64,000 bases of DNA from Pseudomonas sp. PSB18 (GTDB lineage: Bacteria > Pseudomonadota > Gammaproteobacteria > Pseudomonadales > Pseudomonadaceae). The stretch covers positions 496,001 to 560,000 of the forward strand of contig NZ_NOIN01000002.1 of the NCBI RefSeq assembly GCF_014596565.1, written 5' to 3'. The notes beneath the pieces are model-generated. The model was not told the DNA's origin. It searched no databases and saw only the letters and a program-made list of their open reading frames with translations. Below, one piece after another: positions 8,587 to 17,868 of this stretch. The first letter of the stretch is position 1; each line of letters begins with the position of its first letter. The translations under genes and the position numbers were made by a program.

Positions 8587-10518
8587 ATGTTATTCAACCA
8601 AGCCACACGCCTGGCCAAAATCACCAGCCCCCTGGGGCCCGAGGTGCTGCTGCTCAAGGACATGGGCGGCGGCGAAGAGCTGGGAAGGCTGTTCAACTAT
8701 GAGTTGCAGCTGCACTCGCTGGACAACGCCATCGATCTCAATCAGGTGCTCGGCAAACCCATGTGCGTGAGCATGCAGCTGGACGGCGGCGGCGAGCGGC
8801 ATTTCCACGGCATCGTGGCTCGCTTCAGCCAGAACGTCGACCAAGGCCAGTTCGCCAGTTACCAAGCCACGCTACGGCCCTGGCTGTGGCTGCTGACACG
8901 CACCTCCGATTGCCGGATTTTCCAGAACCTGACCATCCCGCAGATCATCAAGCAGGTGTTCCGCGACCTGGGTTTCTCCGATTTCGAAGACGCCTTGAGC
9001 CGGCCCTATCGCGAGTGGGAATACTGCGTGCAGTACCGCGAGACCAGCTTCGATTTCGTCAGCCGCCTGATGGAACAGGAAGGGATCTACTACTTCTTCC
9101 GCCATGAGCAGGGCCGTCATGTGCTGGTGCTGGCCGATGCCTACGGTGCGCACACCAGCGCGCCTGGCTACGCGTCGGTGCCCTACTACCCGAAGAACGA
9201 GCAGCAACGCGAGCGTGACCACATTCACGACTGGCACCTGGCCCAGGAAGTGCAGCCCGGCTCGCTGGAACTCAACGACTATGACTTCCAGCGCCCCAGT
9301 GCGCGCATCGACGTGCGTTCGGCGATGCCCCGTCCCCACGCCGCCGGTGACTATCCGCTGTACGACTATCCCGGCACCTACGTGCAGAGCGAAGACGGCG
9401 AGCACTATGCCCGCACCCGCATCGAAGCCTTGCAGACCCTGCACGAACAGGTCGAGCTGGCCGGCAACGCGCGAGGCCTGGGCTCGGGTCATCTGTTCAG
9501 CCTGACCGGCTTCACCCGCCAGGACCAGAACCGCGAATACCTGATCGTCGGGGCCCGCTACTACCTGTCCCAGGAAAGCGGCGAAACCAGCGGCGGCGCC
9601 CCTTCGGCACAGTTCGAAAGCAGCCTGACCTGCATCGACGCCCAGCAGAGCTACCGCCCGCTGCCCCACACCCACCGGCCCATCGTCAAAGGCCCGCAGA
9701 CCGCCCTGGTGGTCGGCCCCAAGGGCGAGGAAATCTGGACCGATCAGTTCGGCCGGGTGAAGGTGCACTTCTACTGGGACCGCCACGACCAGTCCAACGA
9801 GAACAGCTCGTGCTGGATCCGCGTGTCGCAATCCTGGGCCGGCAAGAACTGGGGCTCGATGCAGATCCCGCGCATCGGCCAGGAAGTGATCGTCAGCTTC
9901 CTCGAAGGCGACCCCGACCGACCGATCATCACCGGTCGCGTCTACAACGCCGAGCAGACCGTGCCTTACGACTTGCCCGACAACGCCACCCAGAGCGGCA
10001 TGAAGAGCCGTTCGAGCAAGGGCGGCACGCCGGCGAATTTCAACGAAATCCGCATGGAGGACAAGAAAGGCGCCGAGCAGTTGTACATCCATGCCGAGCG
10101 CAACCAGGACATCGTGGTCGAGGTGGATGAAAGCCATTCGGTGGGTCACGACCGCAACAAGAGCATCGGCCATGACGAGACAGTGACCATCGGCAACAAC
10201 CGTCTGCGCATCGTCAAACAGGAAGACATCCTGTCGGTGGGCCTGCGCAAGACCGACAGCATCAGCCAGAGCTACGTCATCGAAGTGGGCGAAAACCTGC
10301 GGCTGGTGTGCGGTGAAAGCATTCTGGAGCTCAATGCCAGCGGCCAGATCAACCTGACCGGCGTGCAGATCAGCTTCTATGCCAAGGGCGATGCCGAGTT
10401 CAACACCGGTGGCGTCCTGCACCTGAACAATGGCGGCGGCCCTGGTGCCACCCCTGACGGCCAGGGCGTCAAGGCCAGCATCGACGCCAACGTCAAAGCC
10501 GCGTTCCCCAAGGGTTAA
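8587..10518 (+). CDS. vgrG: T6SS spike protein VgrG (TssI)
   Basis: A 643-residue VgrG. The N-terminal half has the gp27-like fold region, including the conserved REWEYCVQYRETSFDFVSRL and MEQEGIYYFF segments around residues 140-175. The middle carries the gp5 OB-fold region with DQFGRVKVHFYWDR and CWIRVSQSWAGKNWG, and IPRIGQEVIVSFLEGDPDRP is the VgrG signature. The C-terminal needle shows regular valine/glycine/isoleucine repeats. VgrG trimers form the tip on which a PAAR protein and its effector sit. No extra enzymatic domain is attached at the C-terminus. ATG 8587 is used; an earlier in-frame ATG at 8542 would start at the edge of the REP element. The adjacent chaperone and Rhs effector are the likely cargo of this VgrG. 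Confidence 0.96.
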   Translation: MLFNQATRLAKITSPLGPEVLLLKDMGGGEELGRLFNYELQLHSLDNAIDLNQVLGKPMCVSMQLDGGGERHFHGIVARFSQNVDQGQFASYQATLRPWLWLLTRTSDCRIFQNLTIPQIIKQVFRDLGFSDFEDALSRPYREWEYCVQYRETSFDFVSRLMEQEGIYYFFRHEQGRHVLVLADAYGAHTSAPGYASVPYYPKNEQQRERDHIHDWHLAQEVQPGSLELNDYDFQRPSARIDVRSAMPRPHAAGDYPLYDYPGTYVQSEDGEHYARTRIEALQTLHEQVELAGNARGLGSGHLFSLTGFTRQDQNREYLIVGARYYLSQESGETSGGAPSAQFESSLTCIDAQQSYRPLPHTHRPIVKGPQTALVVGPKGEEIWTDQFGRVKVHFYWDRHDQSNENSSCWIRVSQSWAGKNWGSMQIPRIGQEVIVSFLEGDPDRPIITGRVYNAEQTVPYDLPDNATQSGMKSRSSKGGTPANFNEIRMEDKKGAEQLYIHAERNQDIVVEVDESHSVGHDRNKSIGHDETVTIGNNRLRIVKQEDILSVGLRKTDSISQSYVIEVGENLRLVCGESILELNASGQINLTGVQISFYAKGDAEFNTGGVLHLNNGGGPGATPDGQGVKASIDANVKAAFPKG

Positions 10519-10536
10519 TCCAGAGATTCAGGCGCC

Positions 10537-10971
10537 ATGACTTACCGCATCAACGAATTCCAGCTTCAATTGCCGCCCAGCGAGTTGCTGGACGCGACGA
10601 TCAACATCCTCAAGTTCCCCGAACTGGGTACGTCCTTGATCGTCAGCCGCAGCTTGCTGGCCGACGGCGAAACCCTGCAGAGCAACCTCGACGACCAGCT
10701 CAAGCGCCTGGAAAAACAGGTGCAGGAACTGCGCTGCCAACCGGGCGCCACGGTACGCCTGGGTGCCAACCAGGAAGTCGAAGGCATCGAGTTGCGCAGC
10801 CAGTTCAGCAAGGGCAACGAAAAAGTCTTCCAGTACCAGTTGGCCCTGGTGCTGCCCGGCACGCGCAAGATGTTTGCCCTGAGCTACGTCAAGGCCGAGC
10901 CACTCGGCGACGCCGAAGCCGCGCATTGGGCAACGATCAAGGGTTCGCTCGTGTTCGACGGGCCGGTCTGA
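10537..10971 (+). CDS. DUF1795 (DcrB-like) Eag-type T6SS effector chaperone
   Basis: A 144-residue protein of the DUF1795 family, recognisable from MTYRINEFQLQLP and INILKFPELGTSLIVSR near the N-terminus. In other T6SSs such proteins (EagT6, EagR) bind the transmembrane helices next to the prePAAR motif of PAAR or Rhs effectors, keep them soluble and help load them on VgrG. Here it lies 18 bases after vgrG and 12 bases before an Rhs gene that has both a prePAAR motif and transmembrane segments, exactly the expected client. It acts in the cytoplasm of the producing cell. A second family member is encoded at 19189-19623. Confidence 0.88.
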   Translation: MTYRINEFQLQLPPSELLDATINILKFPELGTSLIVSRSLLADGETLQSNLDDQLKRLEKQVQELRCQPGATVRLGANQEVEGIELRSQFSKGNEKVFQYQLALVLPGTRKMFALSYVKAEPLGDAEAAHWATIKGSLVFDGPV

Positions 10972-10983
10972 TGAGCGACGTGC

Positions 10984-13900
10984 ATGTCTGACGCGCTTTG
11001 GGCTGCACGGTTGGGCGACGCGCTGGACCACACCTCGATGATGGCCGACATCCTCGGCGGCGTGCTGGAGGTGGCGGCCAACATCGCGATCACCGCCGTC
11101 GCCACCGCCGCCGTGGTGGCGGCCACCGGCATCACGGTCGCGACCGGCGGCCTCGGTTGCTTCCTGCTCGGCGCCGTGGTCGGTGCTGTCGTCGGCCTCG
11201 CCATGAGCAAGACCGGGGCCGACAAGGGCCTGAGCAATATCTGCGAGGGCATCGGCAACGCCCTCTTTCCGCCCACGGTACAGGCGAACATCCTCACCGG
11301 CTCCACCGACACCCTGACCAACAACATTCCCGCCGCCCGCGCCGCCGGGGCCATCGAGTCCCACGTCGCGCCGGCCGGCACCGAGCTCGAAGCGCCCGAG
11401 CCCAGCTACCTGGACATGGCCGAGAGTTTCTTCTCGCAGATGTGGCGGCCCACCGTCGCCACACCCGCCCCCGGTGCCGTGCCCAAGCCGCTGGACATGA
11501 TCACTTGCCTGAAGCACCCGCCGATGCCGCCGCAGTTCCTGGCCGAAGGCTCGGACAAGGTCACCATCAACGGCCAGCCCGCCGTGCGCAGCGGTGACCG
11601 CAGTACCTGCGAAGCCAAGGTGGTCTCGTCCGGTTTGATTTCCCCGGACGTGACCATCGGCGGCGGCACCGTGGTGGTACGGGAGATCCGCAGCGGCAAG
11701 ACGCCGGGCGTGGGGCTGGCGGTCACCGCGTTGCTGATGCTCAAGGGCGGCAAAGGCAAGTTCCTGAGCAACCTGCCGTGTATGTTGATAGGTGGCGCGG
11801 CCTCGATGGCGGTCAGCAGCGCGATGGGCGCTGCGGCCAACGCGGCCATGGGCTCATCGAACCCGGTGCATGCGGCGACCGGCGCCAAAGTGCTGGGGGA
11901 TGTCGAGGAACTGGACTTCGTCTTGCCGGGCATCCTGCCCATCGACTGGCAGCGTTTCTACAACAGCCGTGACGAACGCCGTGACGGCCTGTTCGGCGCC
12001 GGCTGGAGCGTCGCCTACGAAATATGCGTAGAGGTCCTGCCCCATCCCGAGGGCGGCGAAACCCTGATCTATACCGACGAACAGGGCCGGCGCATCGACA
12101 TGGGTTCGATCCCCTTGGGCGGTGCGGTGTTCAGCGCCGGCGAAGGTCTCGCCGTGCGGCGGCACGCCAACGGTGAACTGCTGATCGAAAGCGCGGACGG
12201 GTTGTACCGGTTGTTCAAGCCCACATCGGCGAATGCCACGCTGCTGCGCCTGGAGCAGCTCGGTGATCGCAACGACAACCGCATCCACCTCGACTACGAC
12301 GAAACCGGACGCCTGGTGCGGCTGCGCGACACGTTCGACCTGGTGCAGGTCGAACTGGCCTATGACGAGCGCTGGCCACGACGGGTCAGCCGGATCGACC
12401 GCCTCTACCCTGACCAGCGCCGTGAAGTGCTGATGCACTACGGCTACGATGCCCAGGGAGACTTGGCGCAGGTGCGCCAGTCCAATAGCCAGGTCAAACG
12501 CCGTTATGCCTACGACCTCGGGCGGCGGATGGTGGAGCATCAGTTGCCCACGGGCCTGCGTTGTTTCTACGAATGGGCCCCGATCGAAGACCAGGAATGG
12601 CGCGTGGTCCGCCATTGGACCGACGCCGGCGATATTTATACATTCGACTATGACCTGGCCGGCGGCATCACCCGCATCACCGACGGTTTGAATCGCGTCA
12701 GCACCCGGCGCTGGGATGCGCGCTACCAGATCACCGAAGCCACCGACGCACTGAATCGCACCTGGGCATTCCAGTGGAACGACGACAGCCAGTTGCTGGG
12801 GGCGACCGACCCCAACGGCGGGCAGCATCAGTTCAGCTATGACGAAGCCGGCAATCTCTGCCAGACCCTCGACCCGCTCGGCCGCAGCGAGTCGACGCTG
12901 TGGCTCGAACACTGGGCCCTGCCCCTGGCGGAAACCGATGCCGCAGGCAATACCTGGCAGTACCGCTATGACGCGCGGGGCAATCGCACGGTTGAAACCG
13001 ACCCCCTGGGCCACGTCACCCGCTATCGCCACGACGCTCACGGTCAAGTGGTGGAAGTCATCGATGCCACCGGCAAAAGCAAGACCATGCGCTGGACGGC
13101 CCTCGGCCAACTCAGCGAACACACCGACTGCTCCGGCTACACCACCCGGTTGAGCTACGACGAGCGCGGTCTGCTGCTCAGCAGCAGCGATGCGCTGGGG
13201 GAACGCACAAGTTTCAGCTACGACGACCAGGGCCGGTTGCTGAGCAAGCAGTTGCCAGACGGTCGCGTCGAACACTATCAACGTGATGCCAGCGGCCAGT
13301 TGATCGGCTACAGCGATCCCGCCGGCCACACCACGTCTTTCCAACACACGCCGAGCGGTCAACTGCGCCTGCGCACCGACGCCCATGGCCGGCGGGTGGA
13401 GTTGAGCTACGACAGTTATGGGCGGCTACTGGCCCTGGCCAACGAGAACGGCGAAAGCTATCGGTTTGCCTGGGATGCGGGCGACCGCTTGAGCGCTCAG
13501 CACAGCCTGGACGGCAGCCTCAAGCGCTACGCCTACGATGCACTGGACAATGTCACTCGCGTGCAAGCCCTCGCCGTTCCCGGCAGCACCGACCTGGACC
13601 TCTCTCCGCAAGCACCCATCATCCATGAGCTGGAACGCGATGCCATGGGTCGGCTGGTCGCCAAGGTCACCGCTGACGGGCGCACCGAATACCGCTATGA
13701 CGACCTCGATCAGGTCAAGGCCATCACCTTCACCGGCCTGGCCGGCGAACAGCAAAGCATCGGCTTCAGCTACGACGCGCTTGGGCAACTGATCGCCGAA
13801 CAGGGGTGGGCCGGTCGCCTCACGCATCGCTATGACGAACTGGGCAACCTCACCCAGACACAGCTCCCTGATGGCCGCTGGCTGAACCGCCTGCACTACG

Positions 13901-15420
13901 GCAGCGGTCATTTGCACCAGATCAACCTCGACGGCCAGGTCATCAGTGACTTCGAGCGCGACCGCCTGCACCGCGAAGTGCTGCGTACCCAGGGCCGTCT
14001 CAGCACCCGTAGCGAATACGACCGCAGCGGTCGCCTGCGGGCCCGCCAGCGACGGCAACAGGAGCAGTCGACACTGCTACCGCCAGCGGCGCAGTCGCTG
14101 TTTGCCTATGACGGCAGCGATCAACTGGTGGAGCGCTTCGACAACCAGCCCGAAGCGCCCCATCGTCAACTGCTGCACTACGACGCCACCGGCCGCATCC
14201 TCGCCAGCCAGGACAATCTCAAGGGCCAGCGTGAAGGTTTCGCCTACGACCCGGCCGCCAACCTGCTCGACGGGCTGATGGGCACCGGGCACGTCACCCA
14301 TAATCGCTTGCTGACCTATCAGGACAAGCGCTACCGCTACGACGGCTTCGGCCGCATGGTGGAAAAACGCAGCAGCCGACGCGGTGTCCAGCGCTTCAAG
14401 TACGACGCCGAACAGCGTTTGGTGGAGGTGCACAACGACAACGGCTCGGTCGTGAAGATGACCTACGACCCGCTGGGCCGACGCATCGAAAAAACCGAGT
14501 ACGATCGCCATGCGACCCTGCTGGGTCGTACTCGCTTTACCTGGGATGCGCTGCAACTGTTGCAGGAGCACCGCGACAGCCAGACCAGCCTCTACATCTA
14601 TGCCGACGACGGTCACGAGCCTTTGGCGCGGGTCGATGGCCTTGGTGAGCAGCAGAAAGTCCGTTACTACCACAACGACTTCAACGGCCAGCCCGAACAA
14701 CTGTCGGAAAGCGACGGCCATACGCTCTGGCGCGCCCATTACCAAGTGTGGGGCAACACCGCCGAAGAGCTGCGCGAACCGTATTACATCGAAGAGCAGA
14801 ACCTGCGATTCCAGGGCCAATACCTGGACCGGGAAACCGGGCTGCACTACAACACCCTGCGCTTCTACGACCCGGACATCGGCCGCTTCACCACGCCGGA
14901 CCCCATCGGCCTTACCGGCGGGCTGAACCTCTACCAGTACGCACCGAACCCGGTGAGCTGGATCGACCCCCTCGGGTTGATGAAATGCACCACCCCGCCG
15001 AAGGGGCGCAAGGTCAATCGGACGGTCTATCGGTTCGAAGAACCCGGGCGGATCAGCACCACCTGGACCGCCCACAAATGGAACGTTGCCGCCCGGCACC
15101 GTTATACCGCGCCGGGGCTTGGCGGCGTCTATGGCGCCAACTCGCGCAAGACCGCCATGGGCGAGGTCAATCACTGGGGCGTGGACTTGTCCACGCGGGT
15201 GCTGGTGAGCAAGAAGGTGCAGCTCAATAACGTCCTCGACCTGACCCGGGCCGATGTGCGCAAACAACTGGGCGTGTCCCTTAAAAGCATCACCGGCAAC
15301 AAATACACCCAGACCCACCAGATTGGCGCCTGGGCCAAGGCCAACGGTTATGATGGGATCCTGGCGCCGTCGGCGCGAAACCCGACCGGCAGCAACTTGA
15401 TCTCCTTTGCAGGTTTTTGA
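10984..15420 (+). CDS. Rhs-family T6SS effector with prePAAR, PAAR and RES-like C-terminal toxin domain
   Basis: A 1478-residue modular effector. Residues ~7-16 hold a prePAAR motif, AARLGDALDH, followed by two hydrophobic helices (about 26-75) and a PAAR region (about 165-245) that would cap VgrG. YD/Rhs repeats (GRLxxxxYD pattern) fill about residues 300-1330 and form the shell. The core ends with the Rhs border DPIGLTGGLNLYQYAPNP and DPLGL. The last ~146 residues are the cargo. They resemble RES domains: an early VYR arginine, GGVYGA with a tyrosine 11 residues before the glutamate of TAMGEV, VLDLTRADV, and the GYDGILAPSAR serine. RES toxins such as MbcT degrade NAD+, so NAD+ depletion is inferred, not shown. 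The putative immunity gene follows one base later. Confidence 0.88.
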   Translation: MSDALWAARLGDALDHTSMMADILGGVLEVAANIAITAVATAAVVAATGITVATGGLGCFLLGAVVGAVVGLAMSKTGADKGLSNICEGIGNALFPPTVQANILTGSTDTLTNNIPAARAAGAIESHVAPAGTELEAPEPSYLDMAESFFSQMWRPTVATPAPGAVPKPLDMITCLKHPPMPPQFLAEGSDKVTINGQPAVRSGDRSTCEAKVVSSGLISPDVTIGGGTVVVREIRSGKTPGVGLAVTALLMLKGGKGKFLSNLPCMLIGGAASMAVSSAMGAAANAAMGSSNPVHAATGAKVLGDVEELDFVLPGILPIDWQRFYNSRDERRDGLFGAGWSVAYEICVEVLPHPEGGETLIYTDEQGRRIDMGSIPLGGAVFSAGEGLAVRRHANGELLIESADGLYRLFKPTSANATLLRLEQLGDRNDNRIHLDYDETGRLVRLRDTFDLVQVELAYDERWPRRVSRIDRLYPDQRREVLMHYGYDAQGDLAQVRQSNSQVKRRYAYDLGRRMVEHQLPTGLRCFYEWAPIEDQEWRVVRHWTDAGDIYTFDYDLAGGITRITDGLNRVSTRRWDARYQITEATDALNRTWAFQWNDDSQLLGATDPNGGQHQFSYDEAGNLCQTLDPLGRSESTLWLEHWALPLAETDAAGNTWQYRYDARGNRTVETDPLGHVTRYRHDAHGQVVEVIDATGKSKTMRWTALGQLSEHTDCSGYTTRLSYDERGLLLSSSDALGERTSFSYDDQGRLLSKQLPDGRVEHYQRDASGQLIGYSDPAGHTTSFQHTPSGQLRLRTDAHGRRVELSYDSYGRLLALANENGESYRFAWDAGDRLSAQHSLDGSLKRYAYDALDNVTRVQALAVPGSTDLDLSPQAPIIHELERDAMGRLVAKVTADGRTEYRYDDLDQVKAITFTGLAGEQQSIGFSYDALGQLIAEQGWAGRLTHRYDELGNLTQTQLPDGRWLNRLHYGSGHLHQINLDGQVISDFERDRLHREVLRTQGRLSTRSEYDRSGRLRARQRRQQEQSTLLPPAAQSLFAYDGSDQLVERFDNQPEAPHRQLLHYDATGRILASQDNLKGQREGFAYDPAANLLDGLMGTGHVTHNRLLTYQDKRYRYDGFGRMVEKRSSRRGVQRFKYDAEQRLVEVHNDNGSVVKMTYDPLGRRIEKTEYDRHATLLGRTRFTWDALQLLQEHRDSQTSLYIYADDGHEPLARVDGLGEQQKVRYYHNDFNGQPEQLSESDGHTLWRAHYQVWGNTAEELREPYYIEEQNLRFQGQYLDRETGLHYNTLRFYDPDIGRFTTPDPIGLTGGLNLYQYAPNPVSWIDPLGLMKCTTPPKGRKVNRTVYRFEEPGRISTTWTAHKWNVAARHRYTAPGLGGVYGANSRKTAMGEVNHWGVDLSTRVLVSKKVQLNNVLDLTRADVRKQLGVSLKSITGNKYTQTHQIGAWAKANGYDGILAPSARNPTGSNLISFAGF

Positions 15421-15421
15421 C

Positions 15422-15700
15422 ATGGGACTGGAAGACGAATACGTCGGCGACGCCGACTGGCAAACTTTCGTGCGCCTGTACGAAGAGGACTATCTCGACG
15501 ACAACGCCCGCACGCTCGCCAAGGCCATGGACGACCACCTCGACATGGCCGTGGTGCTCTATGGAAAACGCGGGCTCAAGGAGGGTCTGTGGTGGATGGA
15601 ACAGGTTGTGCCGGCCCTGGGTAACAAACGCCCGGGCGATTGCCTCAAGGACCCAAAGCTGATCAAACGCCTGAGAATGGCCTTGATGAGCATGCCGTAA
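15422..15700 (+). CDS. Putative immunity protein, MbcA/ParS (DUF2384)-like
   Basis: A 92-residue acidic protein starting one base after the Rhs stop codon. Its second half, WWMEQVVPALGNKRPGDCL followed by KDPKLIKRLRMALMSM, follows the pattern of the toxin-binding domain of Xre/MbcA/ParS antitoxins (W-L, LGG-RP-LDLL, V-x3-L-xx-I). Those antitoxins neutralise RES toxins in RES-Xre modules, which matches the RES-like end of the preceding Rhs protein. The usual N-terminal helix-turn-helix DNA-binding part of Xre antitoxins appears to be absent, as expected if only toxin binding is kept. The start is the ATG at 15422; a longer frame to 15407 would overlap the effector. Function is inferred from position and this weak similarity. 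Confidence 0.72.
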   Translation: MGLEDEYVGDADWQTFVRLYEEDYLDDNARTLAKAMDDHLDMAVVLYGKRGLKEGLWWMEQVVPALGNKRPGDCLKDPKLIKRLRMALMSMP

Positions 15701-15743
15701 CCCACGGCAATGCACCGCAGTCCCTGTGCCTTGCGCACCGCCG

Positions 15744-17276
15744 TCAGTCGAAACCCAGCACCTCGCCGCCGCCCTTGGCCTCGAGCATTTCGCTGAACGC
15801 CGGCAACCTGGCAACGAAATCCGCTTCGAATGCCAGGTAGCGGTCCTGTGCCGGCAGGTAACGCACCTGCGGCTTGATACGCCGGATATCCTGGCTGGAC
15901 AGTTTAAGCACCTGGTTATCGAGCTGATTCCAGAACCAGGCCAGGGAGTACGAGCCGAACGTGTTGGTGGCGTAGTTCCAGACCCACCAGTCACCGTGCC
16001 CTCGGCTGACATGAATACGCCCGTGGAACGTGCGCAACGTGATGAGGTTCTTTGGCTCTGTGACGAGCAGGCGGGTGTCCTGGCGCACCTCGCTGCCAAA
16101 GCCATCCAGCAGCGCCTTCGTTGCGCCACCCGTGACCACGTTGAAGCGCCACGCCAGCAGCACGGTCTCGTGGTAGCGCGGGTCTTCGAGGTTCTTGCGC
16201 TTGTCTTCGCTGAACAGCAGGATCTCATCGCCCCCCAGGTAGGCGGTCGACGCCCTGAGGTGGTAGCCGTCCACCGTCGGCATCGGCTTGCCGGCGATGG
16301 CCTGGTGCGGTGGATCCTGATTCCAGATCCAGCACAGGGGGCCGTTGTGTTGCATGAACAGCAGGCGACGGGGGCCGATGGGCAGTATCGTCAGTTCATC
16401 CGGGTGTTCGAAAATGACTTCGCTGGCCTGCGCGGTGATCCGCCAGATGCGTGTCATCGGCACCGGCTCGTAGATGCGCTGGCGTTCGAAGACCTCGGTA
16501 TCCACCACGACGCAGGGCTGTTCAAACCCTGGCCACTCTACCTCGGCAGGGCCGAAAGCCTGGATGTCGTCGCCTTGGCGAACTTCGTACTTATAGCGGT
16601 CGTCCGAGCTGTAGTCGCCACTCCTGACCCGACGTCTCCACAGACTGTGCTGGGCATTGGCATCAATGAGCTGCAGATCGGCGCCGTCGAGCCCATCGGT
16701 GCGGTGTTCGAGCATGTCCTGCTCCGCAGGCGGCCATTGGTTGTAGTCAATCAGGAAGCACAGCCACCGCTCATCGTCCTGTTCGGTAATGCCGGCCCAG
16801 CCGTTGTGGTAGTTGTCGTCATGGACGTAGGTGGGACCGGGATAGTCATGCACTTCCTGCAGCCAGTTCAGTTTGCTGCGCTTGGACTTGGCCGGCTTGC
16901 GTGCGGCTTTTCCCTCCGCGGCGACGGGCTTCTCCGGCTCGATCAAGCTCGGAGTGAAGTCCTCCTGCTCTTGCCAGTGCCTGGCAAATGCCTCGCGCTG
17001 GTCGACCGGGACCACGACCGGGCGGTAATCATCGCCGCCGGCGTCCAGGTTCCACAGGTCATAGCCGCGCTCGGCCAAGGCGTTCGCCAGCGCCTGGAAG
17101 CAGATCTCGGGCATTTCGTTGGAGAGCTCATCCAGCAACGCCTCGAATGGCTGGCCGACAAACACCTCGATATCGGGGTAGTAATGCTGGAGCAACCCAA
17201 GGAGTTCACCGCCCGGTGTTTTCCAGTCGATATGAACCAGCGGATCAAAACGAGATTGCATCACGCCTGCCTTCAT
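15744..17276 (-). CDS. Uncharacterised 510-residue protein of the T6SS effector locus (possible DUF6630-like N-terminus)
   Basis: I cannot assign a function. The N-terminal ~130 residues are acidic and helical; ALAERGYDLWNLDAGGDDY around residues 64-82 resembles the DUF6630 family, with low certainty. A lysine/alanine-rich linker (about 120-135) leads to a long tryptophan-rich part with many short beta-like stretches, for example WLCFLIDYNQWP, TRIWRITAQASEVIF and GDWWVWNYATNTFGSYSL, which may form a repeat or propeller structure. No signal peptide or membrane helix is seen. It is the last gene of the minus-strand operon, 58 bases after the immunity candidate at 17335-17868. It could be a second immunity protein, a regulator or an accessory factor. 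A start six residues downstream (17261) is also possible. It converges with the Rhs immunity gene. Confidence 0.8.
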   Translation of the reverse strand: MKAGVMQSRFDPLVHIDWKTPGGELLGLLQHYYPDIEVFVGQPFEALLDELSNEMPEICFQALANALAERGYDLWNLDAGGDDYRPVVVPVDQREAFARHWQEQEDFTPSLIEPEKPVAAEGKAARKPAKSKRSKLNWLQEVHDYPGPTYVHDDNYHNGWAGITEQDDERWLCFLIDYNQWPPAEQDMLEHRTDGLDGADLQLIDANAQHSLWRRRVRSGDYSSDDRYKYEVRQGDDIQAFGPAEVEWPGFEQPCVVVDTEVFERQRIYEPVPMTRIWRITAQASEVIFEHPDELTILPIGPRRLLFMQHNGPLCWIWNQDPPHQAIAGKPMPTVDGYHLRASTAYLGGDEILLFSEDKRKNLEDPRYHETVLLAWRFNVVTGGATKALLDGFGSEVRQDTRLLVTEPKNLITLRTFHGRIHVSRGHGDWWVWNYATNTFGSYSLAWFWNQLDNQVLKLSSQDIRRIKPQVRYLPAQDRYLAFEADFVARLPAFSEMLEAKGGGEVLGFD

Positions 17277-17334
17277 TGAGTGTAAGGGCCAGCCCTAAAT
17301 GCCAGTCAGTTAAGCCTGTGGGAGCACCGCCCTG

Positions 17335-17868
17335 TCAGATGTTGGCCGGCACGAAATCCGGACCACCCAGTTGGTCACGCACCGTCACCGCCGAGCGCAT
17401 CAACGGTGTCCACATGCCGTCCGGGCTGTTCCACGCAGCGCCCGCCCAGCGGGTATCGGCCACCAGTTCGGCCTTGTGCCGTTCCAGCAGGCGCTTGAGG
17501 GCGACGGCGACACTGCCCATGTCCACGTCAAACAGATCGCCATAGGGGCCTTGCGGCTGCTTGCGCTGTTTGTCCTGGCAGAAGCGGTAGTACCAGACCC
17601 AGTCGTGGGCGATGTAGATCGCCCGCGTGCGGTCCGGGTACGTCGCCAGCATCGTCAGCAACGCCGAGACGAAGCGCATGGGGAAGCCGGCGTCGTGGGT
17701 CTGGCGCCAGTACGGCATGATCAACTGATCGAACGCGGCCACCACGTTCTGCGGTTCGTCGTTATCGCTCTTGGCTTCGAGAAAGTAGAACGGCTCGCCC
17801 ACCAGGAACTTGTCCAGATCGTTATTGGCCAACGCCAGCAGCAGCACGTTGTCGCTTGGATTGCTCAT
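17335..17868 (-). CDS. Putative immunity protein for the adjacent PAAR effector
   Basis: A 177-residue soluble protein without signal peptide, starting MSNPSDNVLLLALANNDLDK. Its ATG overlaps the stop codon of the upstream PAAR effector gene by four bases, the arrangement typical of T6SS effector-immunity pairs. No family is recognised. It is mostly helical and aromatic, with a HDWVWYYRFCQDKQRK segment near the middle. A cytoplasmic immunity protein would imply a toxin that acts in the cytoplasm. An open frame extending upstream to 17991 is the shadow of the effector gene and is not used. The role is inferred only from gene order. Confidence 0.75.
   Translation of the reverse strand: MSNPSDNVLLLALANNDLDKFLVGEPFYFLEAKSDNDEPQNVVAAFDQLIMPYWRQTHDAGFPMRFVSALLTMLATYPDRTRAIYIAHDWVWYYRFCQDKQRKQPQGPYGDLFDVDMGSVAVALKRLLERHKAELVADTRWAGAAWNSPDGMWTPLMRSAVTVRDQLGGPDFVPANI

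Noticed and set aside
11854..13386. 510-residue minus-strand frame opposite the Rhs gene
   Set aside because: The Rhs frame has clear motifs over the same DNA, and the antisense frame shows no domain or start signal.
15693..15709. Small stem TGCCGT/ACGGCA at the end of the Rhs immunity gene
   Set aside because: Only six pairs, overlaps the stop codon, and no T-run; not convincing as a terminator.
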